DNA of 64,000 nt from Raphanus sativus. Its lineage: Eukaryota > Streptophyta > Magnoliopsida > Brassicales > Brassicaceae. Below are positions 35,174 through 47,446 of this stretch, piece by piece (the first letter of the stretch is position 1; each line of letters starts with the position of its first letter). Both the position numbers and the translations under genes were made by a program. The notes under the pieces are model-generated. The model did no database searches. It worked only from the letters and a program-made list of their open reading frames with translations, and had not been told where the DNA came from. The stretch covers positions 9,732,668 through 9,796,667 of the forward strand of contig NC_079519.1 in assembly GCF_000801105.2 (NCBI RefSeq), read 5' to 3'.

Positions 35174-36643
35174 TAATAATAATAATAAACAAAAAGTTAT
35201 TAAACAATTTAGAATCAAGCTTTGGTTCATCACTAAATAAACACCAAAATTTAACAATAATATTATGGATTTTAGTGAGACATATAGTCCGACTGTTCGC
35301 ACATCAACTAAATATGAATTGTGATCTCTGTTGCCCCAAGAAAAGTCTGGAACAACACAACAAAATAGTGCATATAATTCCCTAATATCTAACAAATTGT
35401 AAAAGTAGATAAGTAATGTGTTATCAAAGATTTTTTGTCGTTAAGATACTGACTCAACTAATACTCTGCAAATCATATTGACAACTCTGCGTCTATATGA
35501 ATGATGAAAGACAATTGTTTCTAAACACGATTTCAAAGATTTAGAAGGACGCTAAGAACATCTTCAAGCTTATCTTATATATTTTCTATATTTTCTTTTA
35601 AAAGTCGTATATCTCTCTAATGAAATTATTATAGTTTCTAAGAAGAATATAGATAATTATATAAAGATATTCTTCTATATCCTTAGAAATAGTAACACTT
35701 CTATAAAAACATATTTTATATTTTAGAGTAAATCCGTCTTCATAATAGAGTTCTTCTATATATTTTAAAAGAAACTATAGATATAAGATATAAGTAAAGT
35801 TAAAAAAAAAACTATAGATATAAGTTAGAAATAGCTTAATATGCTTCTCTTTTTTTTTCTAACATTCTTTTAGGTTAATGAAATATAGTAGATAAAGAAT
35901 AATTTGAGTAATAGTTTCTTTTTTTGAAGAAGGGCCAATTTGAGTAATAGTTGACTAGCATTTTATGGACGGGTTTTAAAGTTTTTCTAATAGAAAAGAA
36001 TAAGCCAAAAACAAATAAAATATTTGTTATATATGTTAAGTTAGATGGACTGCATGTATCATATTCTGAAACCATATAAATTTAGATGAACTTCCAACTA
36101 CTGATATGAAAAACTTTATATATATAACCCAGAAGATAGGCTGTATCATTAAGCTGGCTAGTTATGCAGAAATTTGATACAACCTCGTCTTGAATTTAGA
36201 TGATATAATGTAATATAGGAAAAATATAAGTTAACCGGTCGCATATCTAAAAATTGTATATCCAATTATGAATAGAAAAAGGGTGGGAAAATCAGAGTGA
36301 GTTGCTTGTAATGCGAAGCAAAGATAATTTCGCCTTTTGCCTTGTTTTCAACCCTCATCATAACGGAATACTTATTTCGTTTTTTACTTTCTTTTATTCG
36401 TTCTTTCCAAATTTCATTATTTAAATTCATTTTCAAGATTTTTTTTCCATGTCCTTTCAAGTCAAAAGACAAATCAACAGAAGAACAGTATTAACGTATA
36501 GCTAGTTCTTTTCTTTTTCAATGATAATGTATAGATAGAAGAGGAGAAAGTCCAAAGAAATGTAGCAGAAAGACCATACGTGCTTCCATGATTAGTCCAT
36601 CAAATTCAAAGTCATCGCACCGAAATAGTCCATACTACGTGTC
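35174..36643. other. AT-rich intergenic DNA
   Basis: No gene supported. Around 35540-35830 there are several inverted and direct TATAAGATA/TTCTATA motifs suggesting an old MITE, with borders I cannot define. Confidence 0.45.
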
Positions 36644-37020
36644 GAACCTATTAGACACATAGTTGTCCCACATCGGATATTGGAAGGGATCTTTAGTAAT
36701 ATATAAGATAGATGAGCCACTCCACTAATCACCAATTGATTTTAAGTGTGAAGCACATCTAGCTTAACATGGTATCAGAGCCCGATCCATACAGTCCAAC
36801 CCGATCCACATCGATCCAGCCCAAAGTCGCTCCATCAATCCTTGCCCGAACATTCCGAGATTGACGCTCAGAAAGCCATCATCTCGAGGAGGCGTATTAG
36901 ACACATAGTTGTCCCACATCGTATATTGGAAGGGATCTTTAGTAATATATAAGATAGATGAGCCACTCCACTAATCACCAATTGATTTTAAGTGTGAAGC
37001 CCATCTAGCTTAACAGAACC
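36644..37020 (+). mobile_element. Complete TRIM retrotransposon (367 bp)
   Basis: Two 121-bp direct LTRs, 36649-36769 and 36895-37015, differ at two positions only. Directly after the first LTR is TGGTATCAGAGC (36770-36781), the primer-binding site complementary to initiator methionine tRNA. A purine-rich tract (TCGAGGAGG) precedes the second LTR. The 5-bp duplication GAACC is at 36644-36648 and 37016-37020. The LTRs start TA, not TG, and end CA. With only 125 internal bases it encodes nothing and must have used another element's proteins. Low LTR divergence suggests a fairly young insertion. It lies about 560 bp downstream of the VQ33 stop. Confidence 0.95.
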
Positions 37021-37574
37021 TGGTCATAAATCTCTTTCAAGACTCAACAGTCTATTTCATATCCTGTCTTTGAAACTTTCTATTTCATATTACTAGTCAA
37101 ACTTCCGATAAAAACTTGTTGACAAAGACCATATGCTCCACTCATGTTTTCCAATCGCAAACATCTATGATTTGATATTGTTTTCTGAAGTTAAGAATTG
37201 AAAATTTGACATAAAAGGTTAATAGGAATATTAAGTCTATATTATAAATTCGAGCATAGACATGGATCTATTCTCTATATTCGATCTCGATATCGAGTGG
37301 TACACGTTGAGCTACACGATCATACATCCATATGAGGACAAGTATAAACGATCTTTTCATTAAAAAAATAATGTCTTAAATCAGTATCATGGTTCATGCA
37401 ATATATCTACCGTCCAATTAGCTAAATTGCAACGAATTATTGAATATATAAACCGCATTAACATTACAGTTGCTCCATTACTAAGAAGTTATATATCTTA
37501 GTTATAGTTAAAAGCAAAGTCCAAGAATATATTTAACTTAATATCATATATAGAATGTGAACACTCGTCAGGAT
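37021..37574. other. VQ33 downstream region
   Basis: AT-rich 3' flank of VQ33; nothing further recognised. Confidence 0.5.
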
Positions 37575-38309
37575 TTATAGATTCCTCGGAGAAGTAACCG
37601 GAAAAAGAGGAAGAAGCAGTGGCTGAAAGTCTCTAGGAGTTGAAACTGGAGAAGGATGAAGATAGTATCCTTTTTCGGCAATGGCTTTGTCTTCTTCAGA
37701 TGAGCTGCCTAAAGACAGAGGAGATGACTTGTTGAAGGGGTCATTGTTGCTTCTCAGTGGCGTAACGGGACTGTTTAACCCTAGCTTCGGGAAATCTAGC
37801 ATGCTTGGAGACAGAAGAACATTCTCTGATGAGTTATCCCTCGGAGAGAATCTTGGGCTTTGATGAACATTGTTTCCGCTTGAGAACATCAACCTCTGAG
37901 AATTCTGAAGCCTTAAAGTATTGATCATTAGATCATTCTTAGCAAACATGTTGTTATTATTGTTTTGTCTTCTTTCGTAGAGCTTGAAGCTGTTGGTTTT
38001 CTTGATGGGTGGGATTGAGAAACCTCCTTTGCTGTTGTTCACCGGAGAAGGAGAAGGAGCTTCGTGGTGTTTCTCGGTGTTGGTATCGGTGGAAGAGGAG
38101 CCCGTAAGCATCTGAACAACTTGTTTGAAAGTGGAAGTGTCTGCTTGGACAAATGTTGTTGGGTAAGGATTTGAGAGATGTTGATGCTGATCATGATGAG
38201 GAGATCTTGTCATCTGATGCTGAAACTTAGGAGATGAGATTAGGGGAGGGAAGTTTGGCATGATTTGTTCAGGTTTTGAACACGGGGATGACGTTGATGA
38301 GACCTCCAT
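37575..38309 (-). CDS. VQ33: VQ motif-containing protein 33
   Basis: An intronless frame of 244 residues. The VQ motif FKQVVQMLTG is at residues 61-70, the contact site through which VQ proteins bind WRKY transcription factors in the nucleus. The rest is low in complexity, rich in serine, proline and asparagine, with several SP sites (RFSPRDNS, HPSPVSTPRDF) that could be MAP-kinase targets, and ends LFPVTSPRNL. The length and both termini resemble Arabidopsis At5g53830. The start chosen is the first ATG and begins MEVSSTSSPC. No lesion. Being next in the At5g53850-830 order it anchors the right end of the conserved block. Confidence 0.93.
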   Translation of the reverse strand: MEVSSTSSPCSKPEQIMPNFPPLISSPKFQHQMTRSPHHDQHQHLSNPYPTTFVQADTSTFKQVVQMLTGSSSTDTNTEKHHEAPSPSPVNNSKGGFSIPPIKKTNSFKLYERRQNNNNNMFAKNDLMINTLRLQNSQRLMFSSGNNVHQSPRFSPRDNSSENVLLSPSMLDFPKLGLNSPVTPLRSNNDPFNKSSPLSLGSSSEEDKAIAEKGYYLHPSPVSTPRDFQPLLLPLFPVTSPRNL

Positions 38310-38540
38310 TAATGATACCCTTCTGTGTGTGTATGAGGGTAAAAAAAAGAGGGAATGATTGAAAGAGAATAAGAAGACGACTGGAAGTTGCTGATGTGAA
38401 CAATGTGTGTTGTTGTTTTAGTTTTGTCGTGCGACGACAATTAAAAAGACTTTAACAGTGAGGTGTCATGGACCCATCTCATTCTCTCTCTCTCTCGTCG
38501 TCTTAAAACATCTTCCTTCGAGAATTTTTTTTTTTTTTTT
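38310..38540. other. VQ33 upstream region
   Basis: Putative promoter and leader. It includes CTCT microsatellite-like DNA near 38483-38498 and a poly-T run at 38527-38542. No clear TATA box. Confidence 0.45.
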
Positions 38541-38584
38541 TTTGTTCGTCCTTCGAGAATTTTTCTTGTCTTGAAAATTAGGTG

Positions 38585-38835
38585 TTTTTTTATTAATCTG
38601 GGGTATCCTACGCCAATGGAGAGGCCTAGACTAATCCTTCAATACGGAGGTGAAGTCTATGGATATATCCTCTTTCCAAGCATTCAAATAGGCGCCGCGT
38701 TAAAGCATGGATCCATATCCGTGTTAGGTGACTAGAATAATTATGACTTAGTTTCACGCAGTAGGTGGATCGAACCTGAAACGTGTTAGCGTCCCATGCC
38801 CGCCTCTTTACCACCCGACCATAACCATCCGCCTC
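38585..38835 (-). mobile_element. tRNA-derived SINE-like element
   Basis: Read on the minus strand, the right part carries a Pol III internal promoter: an A-box-like TGGTCGGGTGGTAAAGAGG and a B box GGTTCGATCC about 40 bases apart. The stretch continues for roughly 200 bp and ends in AATAAAAAAA at about 38587-38596. This is the head-body-tail plan of crucifer SINEs. I found no target-site duplication, and the head does not fold as a normal tRNA by eye, so it is not called a tRNA gene. Confidence 0.6.
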
Positions 38836-38911
38836 TTTAGATTTTATTATCTGTTTACCAATATTTTATTTTGATTTAATAAAACATAAAAGCTAAATTA
38901 ATAAATAAAAA

Positions 38912-38913
<2 letters not shown>

Positions 38914-38974
<61 letters not shown>
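38914..38974. repeat. (TA)n microsatellite
   Basis: About 30 uninterrupted TA units. Similar tracts lie at 57472-57500, 61105-61154 and 61466-61509. Confidence 0.97.
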
Positions 38975-38977
<3 letters not shown>

Positions 38978-39792
38978 GAATTGCTTTTTATCTATTTTTG
39001 GTTAATATATGTTAAATCGAATTGTATATAACTAAGAGAAATTTTGGTTAGACATATAAATATCAAAATGTAAAACTAAATAGTATTTCTGAAGTTTGTT
39101 GATATCTAAAATAAATTAATGGTATTACAATTAGAAAATTACAGTTTGAAAAAGCTGTATAAAATTTTGTAGTATCTTTAGTAATACAAGTTATATAATT
39201 ATAAAAGATATATTTCTACTACTATATTATTTAATATTATATTAATGATAATGTATAAGTTATTATCATATTTTAAAAATTTACCAAAAATATAAATCAT
39301 CTTTAAATGCAAATGTCTATGTCATAATTACTTTCAAGCTATGTTATAATTTTAGTAAATCATATCATATTTTCTAATAAAAATGAATGTGATGATGACA
39401 CATAAATAACCTTTTTAAAAATCACTCGTAAAAACAAAAAGTTTACTGAATTTAGGTATTCACATTGTATAACTATTCAAGTACTATATAATTTAGCATA
39501 TACACAAATCAAAACCATGGATAAAGTATTTTGTATATATTATGTAATAATACAATTCATGACTTTAGTCAATCTCAGCCATTAATTCATTTGCATCTTC
39601 ATCAAACTTTCTTTTTTCTTTTTCTTTTCTTCCATATCTTGCTTAATTTGACCTGATGCAAATGCACTCTAAGCATCTAGGCCAACACTACACCTACCTA
39701 TTTTAGATTAGTGTTCCAAAGACTTTGCATATACATATACATCTACATGTAACATCATCATGCCTCTTAATTATATGAATCATCATATTTTT
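38975..39792. other. AT-rich DNA, nothing recognised
   Basis: No gene or delimitable repeat. Confidence 0.5.
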
Positions 39793-40222
39793 TAAATCAT
39801 GGTTCTAAAAGTCGATCTAGGTGACCCTTAGCAGTAAATCGGTTCTAAACGAAATGATTTTCTTAAAATCCGATTTTACGATTCAAATCGGTTTAAACTT
39901 GGTTAAAATTAGGTTTAAATCGGTTTAAACTCATCTAAAATAATGTTAATCTGTTATAACTAATCAATAAAGTCTGTACAAATCCACTAAATTATCGAAT
40001 TTCTTTTATTTTATATATCTAATTTTGATAATTCATCAAAATAATATTATAGTTAAACTCAAAAAACAAAAATATCTTATATAAATGTATAATATATATA
40101 ATAAATCAATAATTTATTAACACTTAAACCTTACCTGGGTCCCGAATAATCTGCCTAGTCACTACTTCTCTACCAAGTGCCTAATTACCACCTAGAGATT
40201 TCTTGAACATTGTTTTAAATTA
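39793..40222. mobile_element. Inverted-repeat element (hAT or MULE type)
   Basis: The left end TTAAATCATGGTTCTAAAAG...CTAGGTG and, inverted, the right end TTAAAACAATGTTCAAGAAA...CTAGGTG are clearly related. CGGTTTAAAC-type motifs repeat just inside the left arm. This resembles a common plant transposon terminus, but I could not identify the duplication, so superfamily is open. Confidence 0.45.
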
Positions 40223-41849
40223 TCATTCAATATGCATATTTTGAAGATAAAATAACAGTGTAGATTTCTTTCAAATATAATATCAAAAAATTGTAGTCTA
40301 TATTTTTAAGGGTGTTAAAGTAATTTTGTAAATAGATAAATATATTTTACAAGTTTTTTAATTGAACTCAACTGTAGTTCATTCGTCAAATCTCGTCAAG
40401 TCATACATTAGGTCGCTGCTGCAAAGGTTACTCTTTCTTTTCCAGAGTTAAATACATCCAGATTTATTCATCACTACCCAATTTCACTCTAGTAAAGGTT
40501 TGATCTCCGACAAGAACTCCATCTCAACTGCATTCATCAACTTTAGTGAGCCTTGTCATTCTGGAGCCTCTTATGCCTCACACCACTGTTAGGCATGCTC
40601 CTTCATTCATGTGCCTATATTTCTCCACCGGCTCTTTCCACCTCACCGTCTTCTCCGAAAATCATCCTGCCAGACTCATCAGATGTTTTCTTGCACCTAT
40701 CTTTTGTTGTTAATGTTTGTTTGAGGAACTTAATTCTCGTCATCAATTATAACAAGTATAGAACTGTCACCATGAGTCTCCTTGTTTGTTCAATAATTGC
40801 AAAACCAAAGGTTTGACTAAAATCTCAAATATTTATATTTCTATAATTAATTAATTTAAAAATAAATGTTTTATTTTTTTATTAATTGAAAAACTGAACT
40901 TAGCAAATGTCTTGTGAGACTTCAGAGATTTCATATGATAATAAGAAAACTTCTCCATAAATCTATTCATAGCATATTTATCCAGTATTCTATAAAAAAA
41001 ACCCAAATTCTGTAAAATTTTGGGTAAATGCAAAACTAATTTCTCTTTTACAGAGACTTCTCGAAAAGTCTATTCATTTTTTTTTTACAAATCAACGGTA
41101 GTAGATTTCTAGAAAGTCTTCTATTAAAAACTCACAGAATAGTCATTTGTATAACTAACTTATGCTTTGACCAGAAGAGTCTAGAAATCTTCTCGGTAGA
41201 CGTGAATTCTGGAGACGTTTTCTATGTAAAATATATCTGAGTTTTTTTCGAATATCATACATAGATCAGGTGAGAGTTGGTGTTTAGCTTCTCTAGGTAT
41301 CCATAGTTTCTTAATGGAAAAAATCCACACGTTATTGAAAAGTTTGAGTTACTGTGATGAAATAAGAAAGAAAGTGAAAAATAATTGATATATGTTTAAA
41401 TGAGAAGTAGATGTCGATTTCTCATGAAAAATAATGAAGAAGTAGATGTCGATTTCTAATGCGTTTAGAGCTCGGTTTTCATTGTTAATGATGATTGGTG
41501 TCTTGATGGCAGTAACAATTTCTTGAATAATGATAAATATGAGAAATATTGAGAAAAGACAAATCTATTTTAGAAAATAAAAATAAAAATAAAAATAATA
41601 ATGGCATGATAATAATATTATACTAATTTTGGTGTGATGAATAATATTATACTAAATTTGGTGTAATACTTACTATTCATACTATGTCAAATTTGGTATA
41701 ATGCTTTTCACACTATATCAAATTTGGTGGAGTAATGTTATTTTTTTTTGTATTTCATTAGTGATAAAATAACATCCATTTTAGTGTTTCAGTGTCACAC
41801 TGCCTGACAACATATTAAACGATGGAATATAACGATGTCTAGCTTGACA
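40223..41849. other. Intergenic DNA with an unassigned GC-richer patch
   Basis: From about 40384 to 40805 base composition rises and codons look protein-like (frame 40553-40816), but I find no domain; a decayed retrotransposon gene is possible. Short direct repeats occur at 41400-41455 (AGAAGTAGATGTCGATTTCT twice) and 41605-41700 (AATATTATACTAA units). Confidence 0.4.
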
Positions 41850-42818
41850 AATAAACATAGGGAATATCGTATTTTAAATCTTGAGAGTGTCACATTCTAG
41901 CATTTTAAACACTGAATTTTTTTCACTAACACTTTAAATTTTAAAAGTGACATTTTTATCATAACAAACCTCTAACAAAGTTTACTTGTTCTTCAAAATA
42001 AATAGGTGGCCGATACTATTCATTTCGTAACGAGGTGTTGGTTTCTTTTTTAAAATATAATAATAATAAAAAATAATGAAATACACAAAAAAACTAAAAA
42101 TTGGAAATATCCAAAAAACTGGAAAAAGTCAAAAGTCAAAAAGTCAAAAAATCTAAAAATTAAAAATAAAACAAATTATTTTTTAAAATATCTTAGTTTT
42201 ACATAAACATTTTTTTTCTTTCTATATGTTAGGTTTTGGTGTGAGTGGAGCTTCTTACATAAGTGACATATATTTTAGTTTCTCTTAAAGTTTGATTAGT
42301 GATTTATTTAATTTTAAAGTTATTTACTATTTTTAAGAACTTCACTGATAAATTAATTTCTTTTTAAACAAACTTTAATTTACTAAAATAAATACCATTT
42401 TAATAAATACTACCAATAGATCTCTTAACAAATATGTAACTTTACATAAAATAATTTTTATCATTTTTCTTTTCTATATTAAAAAAAAATATTTTTTCAT
42501 TTTAGTTTATTTTCTTAGTTTAAATTTTCTTTATTTTTAGATTTTTTAATTTTTTAATGTATTTATTATTATTTTTTTGAAAAAAAAAACAAACAACTCA
42601 TCACGAAATGAACAGTGCCGGTCACCTTCTTGACCAGAATAACAAGTAAACGTCATTAGAGATTAATAAAACTAGAAGAACAAGTAAATGTCATTAGAGA
42701 TTTGTTATGATAAAAATGTCACTTTTAAAGTTAAATTGCTAGTGAAAAAAATTAGATATTTAAAATACTAAAATATAACATTCTCGGGGTTTAAAATGCG
42801 ATTTTCCCAATAAACATA
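41850..42818. mobile_element. Foldback MULE-type element with 10-bp TSD, second copy
   Basis: The element is 41860-42808 (949 bp). Its ends read inward as GGGAATATCGTATTTTAAA and GGGAAAATCGCATTTTAAA, and the arms pair over most of the length. AATAAACATA is repeated exactly at 41850-41859 and 42809-42818. The terminus and TSD length match 5541-6831, though the interiors differ. Confidence 0.82.
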
Positions 42819-42872
42819 TATCAATCTCCATGAATTTGTTTCTTAATTATTTACATACTTTAGATCATGGCA

Positions 42873-44237
42873 TCTATCTTATTAAAGCTGAAGTACAATT
42901 TCAGTGTGTTTGGATACTTGGATAAGAGTATTAAAAATATTTGGTGTGTTTGGAAACATGGATTGTAGTCTTTTAAAAAAAAAATTTTGTTTGGAAACAA
43001 AGATAATAATATTAAATAGAAAAAGTAATGGGCTTAAGTTATTAAATCCATTATAAAAGAATGTTGTCAATATATATAAAAAAATACAATACAAAGCCCA
43101 ATTTGAAATACCAATCCAAATTATGATTTTTGTATTTCATATTAAGTTTTTAAAATATAATATATGTAATTATTTATATGATGATACGTATTAAATACTT
43201 TTAATTATATGATTACTTATATGATGGTACATATAAAATACGATTAATTATATAATGATGAAATTATACGATATATAATAATGACTAAGGATGGGTTTTC
43301 AGACATCCATACGGGTTTGGTTCTGATCGGTTTGCATTTCGAGTTTTGGAGGTCAAAGATTTCATTCCTATTAGGATGTTTCTAAATTTTTGTTTGAGCT
43401 TGATTCGGATCTTTGCGGGTTTGGTTTGGGTTTGGATAACCTATTTAAATTATTTTAAAAGTTTTAAATCACTATATATTTAAAATTTCTCAAAATCTAT
43501 AAATAAAGTAATATATTACCTATAAATTTAAATAACATATGTCAGAATACCTAAGCTTAACATATCAATTGGTTTGATTTAAAATTTTGGATACGAAATC
43601 AATAATTATTTTAAGTATTTTTGGTGATTTGAGTATACTTTAACTATTTCAGATATTTGTTTTTGACTATCTATATATATTTTCAAGTATTTTAAACCAA
43701 TTTAAAAGTATCATTCTTGATGTTTTATATACGTTAAATATAAAAATAATTAATATATAAGTGTATAAATCTATTTTTAGATAAATTCAGGTACATGAAT
43801 ACTTCGGTTCGGATCCGATTCGGTTCTCTAACTAACAAAATTTTGAATAATTCGAATATTTAATCAATTTATATTCAGGTTTGGTACTATATTTACGAAT
43901 TGGTATCTGTTCTATTCCTCGGATTCATTTTGTCAAACCTAATAATTACATGAAAAACAAATATCATCATATTTTTAAAAATATACATCCGCGGAGGTGC
44001 AGAGATCAAAGTCTATAATCATTTATTCTAACAACAAGCTAAATAAATATGTTGATTGAAGTGCGAATAAAACAAAACTAGAGAAATACATAGTTTACCA
44101 GAGACATTCTATGTGTCGAATTTATTATAAAGAAAATTTTTATTAAAATAAATAAATTCAATAATTACAAACAAATAATATATTTCATAAAAGTGAAAAA
44201 TAATATCCGCGCTTTCGAAGCGCGGATCAAAATCTAG
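42873..44237 (+). mobile_element. Non-autonomous Helitron containing a hAT insertion
   Basis: The 5' end TCTATCTTATTAAAGCTGAA follows A; the 3' end has hairpin CCGCGCTT/AAGCGCGG, spacer GATCAAAAT and CTAG followed by T, as expected for insertion between A and T without duplication. The 1365-bp element encodes nothing. Its 3' half is nearly identical to bases 1-694. Most of the interior is a hAT-like element (43286-43941). Confidence 0.85.
43286..43941. mobile_element. hAT-type element nested in the Helitron
   Basis: Degenerate ends TAAGGATGGGTTTTCAGACA and, inverted, TAGGTTTGACAAAAT match the TAGGgcTGGGC family terminus. Flanks ATAATGAC (43278-43285) and ATAATTAC (43942-43949) agree at 7 of 8 positions. 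The interior has the CGGGTTTGG/GGTTCGGATCC motifs of this family. Confidence 0.65.
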
Positions 44238-45327
44238 TTAGATTTATAAGCTGTGTCTCATCTTTCATATAACTATTTCACTTTCAGCACATTCGAACTT
44301 AGGCCTTAAAAATTGAAGTGAAAAATTACATGTATGCCTATTTTTGGATATTTATAAAGAATTGTATTAAAGAATATCAAATCTTCTAAAACTGTTGTGA
44401 CAAATACTGTTCATTGGAATTTGATGACGCCCAACAACATGATATTAGAATAATTCATATAGGTCGTCGAATAATGGTTTTGAGATTTTTATTAGAATCT
44501 ATACTCATCAATGTTAACGATGAGATGTTCTTAGTTTTGTGAACATGCTTATTTTGTTATACTTCTATCGAATGGAAATTTTCTTAATATTCGTCTACTA
44601 TTCATGACGCCCAACAACGTGATATTAGAATAATTCATATAGGTCGAATAATGGTTATGGAGATTTTTATTAGAATCTGTACTCATAATCATCAATGTTA
44701 ACGATGAGACGTTCTTAATTTCTTAATTCTGTCGACATGCTTATTTTGTTATCTTTTCATCAAATGGAAATTCTTAATATTCGTCTACTATTCTCACACA
44801 TGTTTTAAGAAATTTGTAACTACCTTTTATAACACGTCATAAATTATTAAATCTACTAATAAAAATTATTTATTTGTCTGTAATAACCAGATAAGATCTA
44901 AATGTCTATGATATATGACCCCACATAAGATTTTGATATATTTTGTCTTCTAAATATTCATGGTAGCATTTGATCCCAAATACATGAACTTGTAACATTT
45001 GAATTATTCAAACTAAAAGTTTAAAATGCTTGTTTTGAAACATCACATTGTAACCAGGGAATAAGAAAAAAAACCTTTCCAATTAAAATTTATATAAAAC
45101 CAACAAAAATTATTTGAATTCTATTTATCTTTGGTTATTATGTACTTCTATGATTTCCACTTGTTTCCTTACCCAAAAAGGAATATCAATAATAATTTGT
45201 TATAACGTCTATGAATAAGCATAATCTTTGTTTGACAAGACATCGCACAAAATGGTTTTAAATTTATTTGAGTTTTCATGACATTAATTAACGTGTATAG
45301 CATAAAGGTCAATTGTTTGAAACGATA
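44238..45327. other. Intergenic DNA with a 180-bp tandem duplication
   Basis: Units at 44424-44603 and 44604-44792 both begin ATGACGCCCAACAAC and end TTCGTCTACTATT, with about a dozen differences, so the duplication is older than that at 11386. No gene is seen in the rest. Confidence 0.8.
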
Positions 45328-47302
45328 TCTTCTAATCTATTAAAACTGAAGTACAAATAAATCTTAACCCTTAGTTTTGCACAAAAATTACTTTCTTATG
45401 CCACTGTTATTTTTCTACACTTTTCCTAATTATTGTTAATCTTACACGTCATATTAGAATAGAAAATGACAAGCCCATTAATGTTTTATCCACTAATTGC
45501 ATTTGTAATTTTTAAACCATAAAATAGGTTCTATATTCATGGCACCATAATCCCAGTCTCTTCGTAAAATGATTTCAACCATAAAACATTCGGTTTGGTA
45601 TACAATCGTTCAAACAGAAAAATAAAAGATTATATATTTCTTATCGATTTAGTGGACATATAATTAAAATAAGAATTACCGATTTCCTATAGATATGGTA
45701 TATTCAAAACAGCTAAGAAATCAACTATATATTCCTAAAATAATTGAACATCTTACTAACTTAACTTAGCAAACCCTTAAATTAAAGATAAAACATTAAT
45801 TACAATAACATATTCTTGCAAATCACGTTTTACTATTAGAGTTGGTAAAAAATCTGAATCCAAATAATCGAATTGAATCCGATCCAAAAAAAATAATACT
45901 GAATCCGAACCAAAATTGATTAGACATCCGAATGGATTTAAAATTTTGGTATTTAAATAACCAAAACCGAACCTGATCTGAACCGAAGTATTTTAGGTAT
46001 TCGAAATAGATTTATATATCTATATGTATTAATTAATTTTAGATATAATGTATACTAAAAATCCAAAATATATATAATACTTTTAAGTTATCCAAAGACT
46101 TGAAAATATATATTCAAATATTCAAAAGTAAATATTTAAAATTATTAAAGTATAGTCAAAGAACCAAAAATACTTAAAATATTTATTTTACTCTATCCAA
46201 ATATTTAATTTTAGGTACTCCTACATATGTTATTTAAATTTATATTTAATATAATATTTTGTTTACAGATTTTAAGAAATTTAAAGTATATAATGAATTT
46301 TAGTTTTTAAAAATAATTTAAATGAGTTATCCTAACCCGAACTGAACCCGCAAAGATCTGAATCAAAATTTAGAAATATCCGAATGAAACTGAAATATTT
46401 GATCCCAAAAACTAAAAACCTGAATAGACCCGAACCTAAACCCAAATGGATATCCGAACGCTCACTCCTATTTACTACATTATGTATTGTAAAATCATTT
46501 TCTTCTCTACTAAAAAAGCAAAATTTTAGTTTGTCATAAAAGTCATACTAGGTACATTCATTAATTAAATTTAAATCTATTTGGTTATTTACATTTATCT
46601 ATCAAATATATAACATATCTAAATACTTTTAATGATTGTAAGAATATTAATAACCAAAGTCGGTTGAGAAAAAAATCTAACAATAATTAATAATTTTAAA
46701 AAACTTAATGCCTTGATTAGTTTTCTGATTAGTTATATAATATTTTTATAAATTAATGTTAAATAAAAATTTATTATAAAACAAAATAAAATGCAATGCT
46801 ATTTTTATAAATTTTATAATTATAGTCTATATTATTTTAAAATAGACATAATATATGAATTAAATATGTAAAATATACTAAATTGGTAAATTAACATATT
46901 TTTAAAAAATACTTTCATTTAAATAAATAAAACATCTTTCACCGTTTAAAAGGATTAAAATTTTTTAAATTATGTAATATTTTTATATAAAAATAAATTT
47001 GTTAACATATTTTATACAAAAATAAAATAGTTAACATGTGTTAAATTGAAGGAGATTCTCTTTTTATTTTACAACATTGAAAGAGATTTTCTATTTTATT
47101 ATTTTATATTATGAATTTATTGTTCCAACTCAAAAATATATTAATAATATCGAACAAGAAATATACACAACAACAAGGTTATAAGTTATAAAATATATAA
47201 TCCTAAAACGTAAATCATATATTTAAACATTTACGATAATATCAAAAACATATATTTATAAGATAAAAATTTACCCGCACGGACGTGCGGATCAAAATCT
47301 AG
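45328..47302 (+). mobile_element. Non-autonomous Helitron (1975 bp) with nested hAT
   Basis: The 5' end TCTTCTAATCTATTAAAACT after A; 3' hairpin CCGCAC/GTGCGG, then ATCAAAATCTAG and T. It has no replicase-helicase frame. A hAT-like element occupies 45837-46470. Confidence 0.78.
45837..46470. mobile_element. hAT-type element nested in Helitron
   Basis: Ends TAGAGTTGGTAAAAAATC and, inverted, TAGGAGTGAGCGTTCGGATA; flanks TTTACTAT (45829-45836) and TTTACTAC (46471-46478) match at 7 of 8. CCGAACC motifs run through both arms. Confidence 0.7.
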
Positions 47303-47446
47303 TTGTACTTAAAGGTCTTATTATCAAGTCACCAATAGAAATTGTAGTACATATATATTCTCTAACAAGATTTAAAATAAAAAGTAAAACCTAACTTAGT
47401 TCGAATATGTTCTGCTTATTGTGACTTGCACATTTAAACAAACTAG

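Noticed and set aside
38755..38835. Possible tRNA gene with a B-box GGTTCGATCC
   Set aside because: No proper acceptor stem or anticodon arm could be drawn, and the unit continues into a longer A-tailed element, so SINE fits better.
40553..40816. 87-codon frame that could be a small gene
   Set aside because: No domain, no splice partner and no recognised homologue; left as an unassigned patch.
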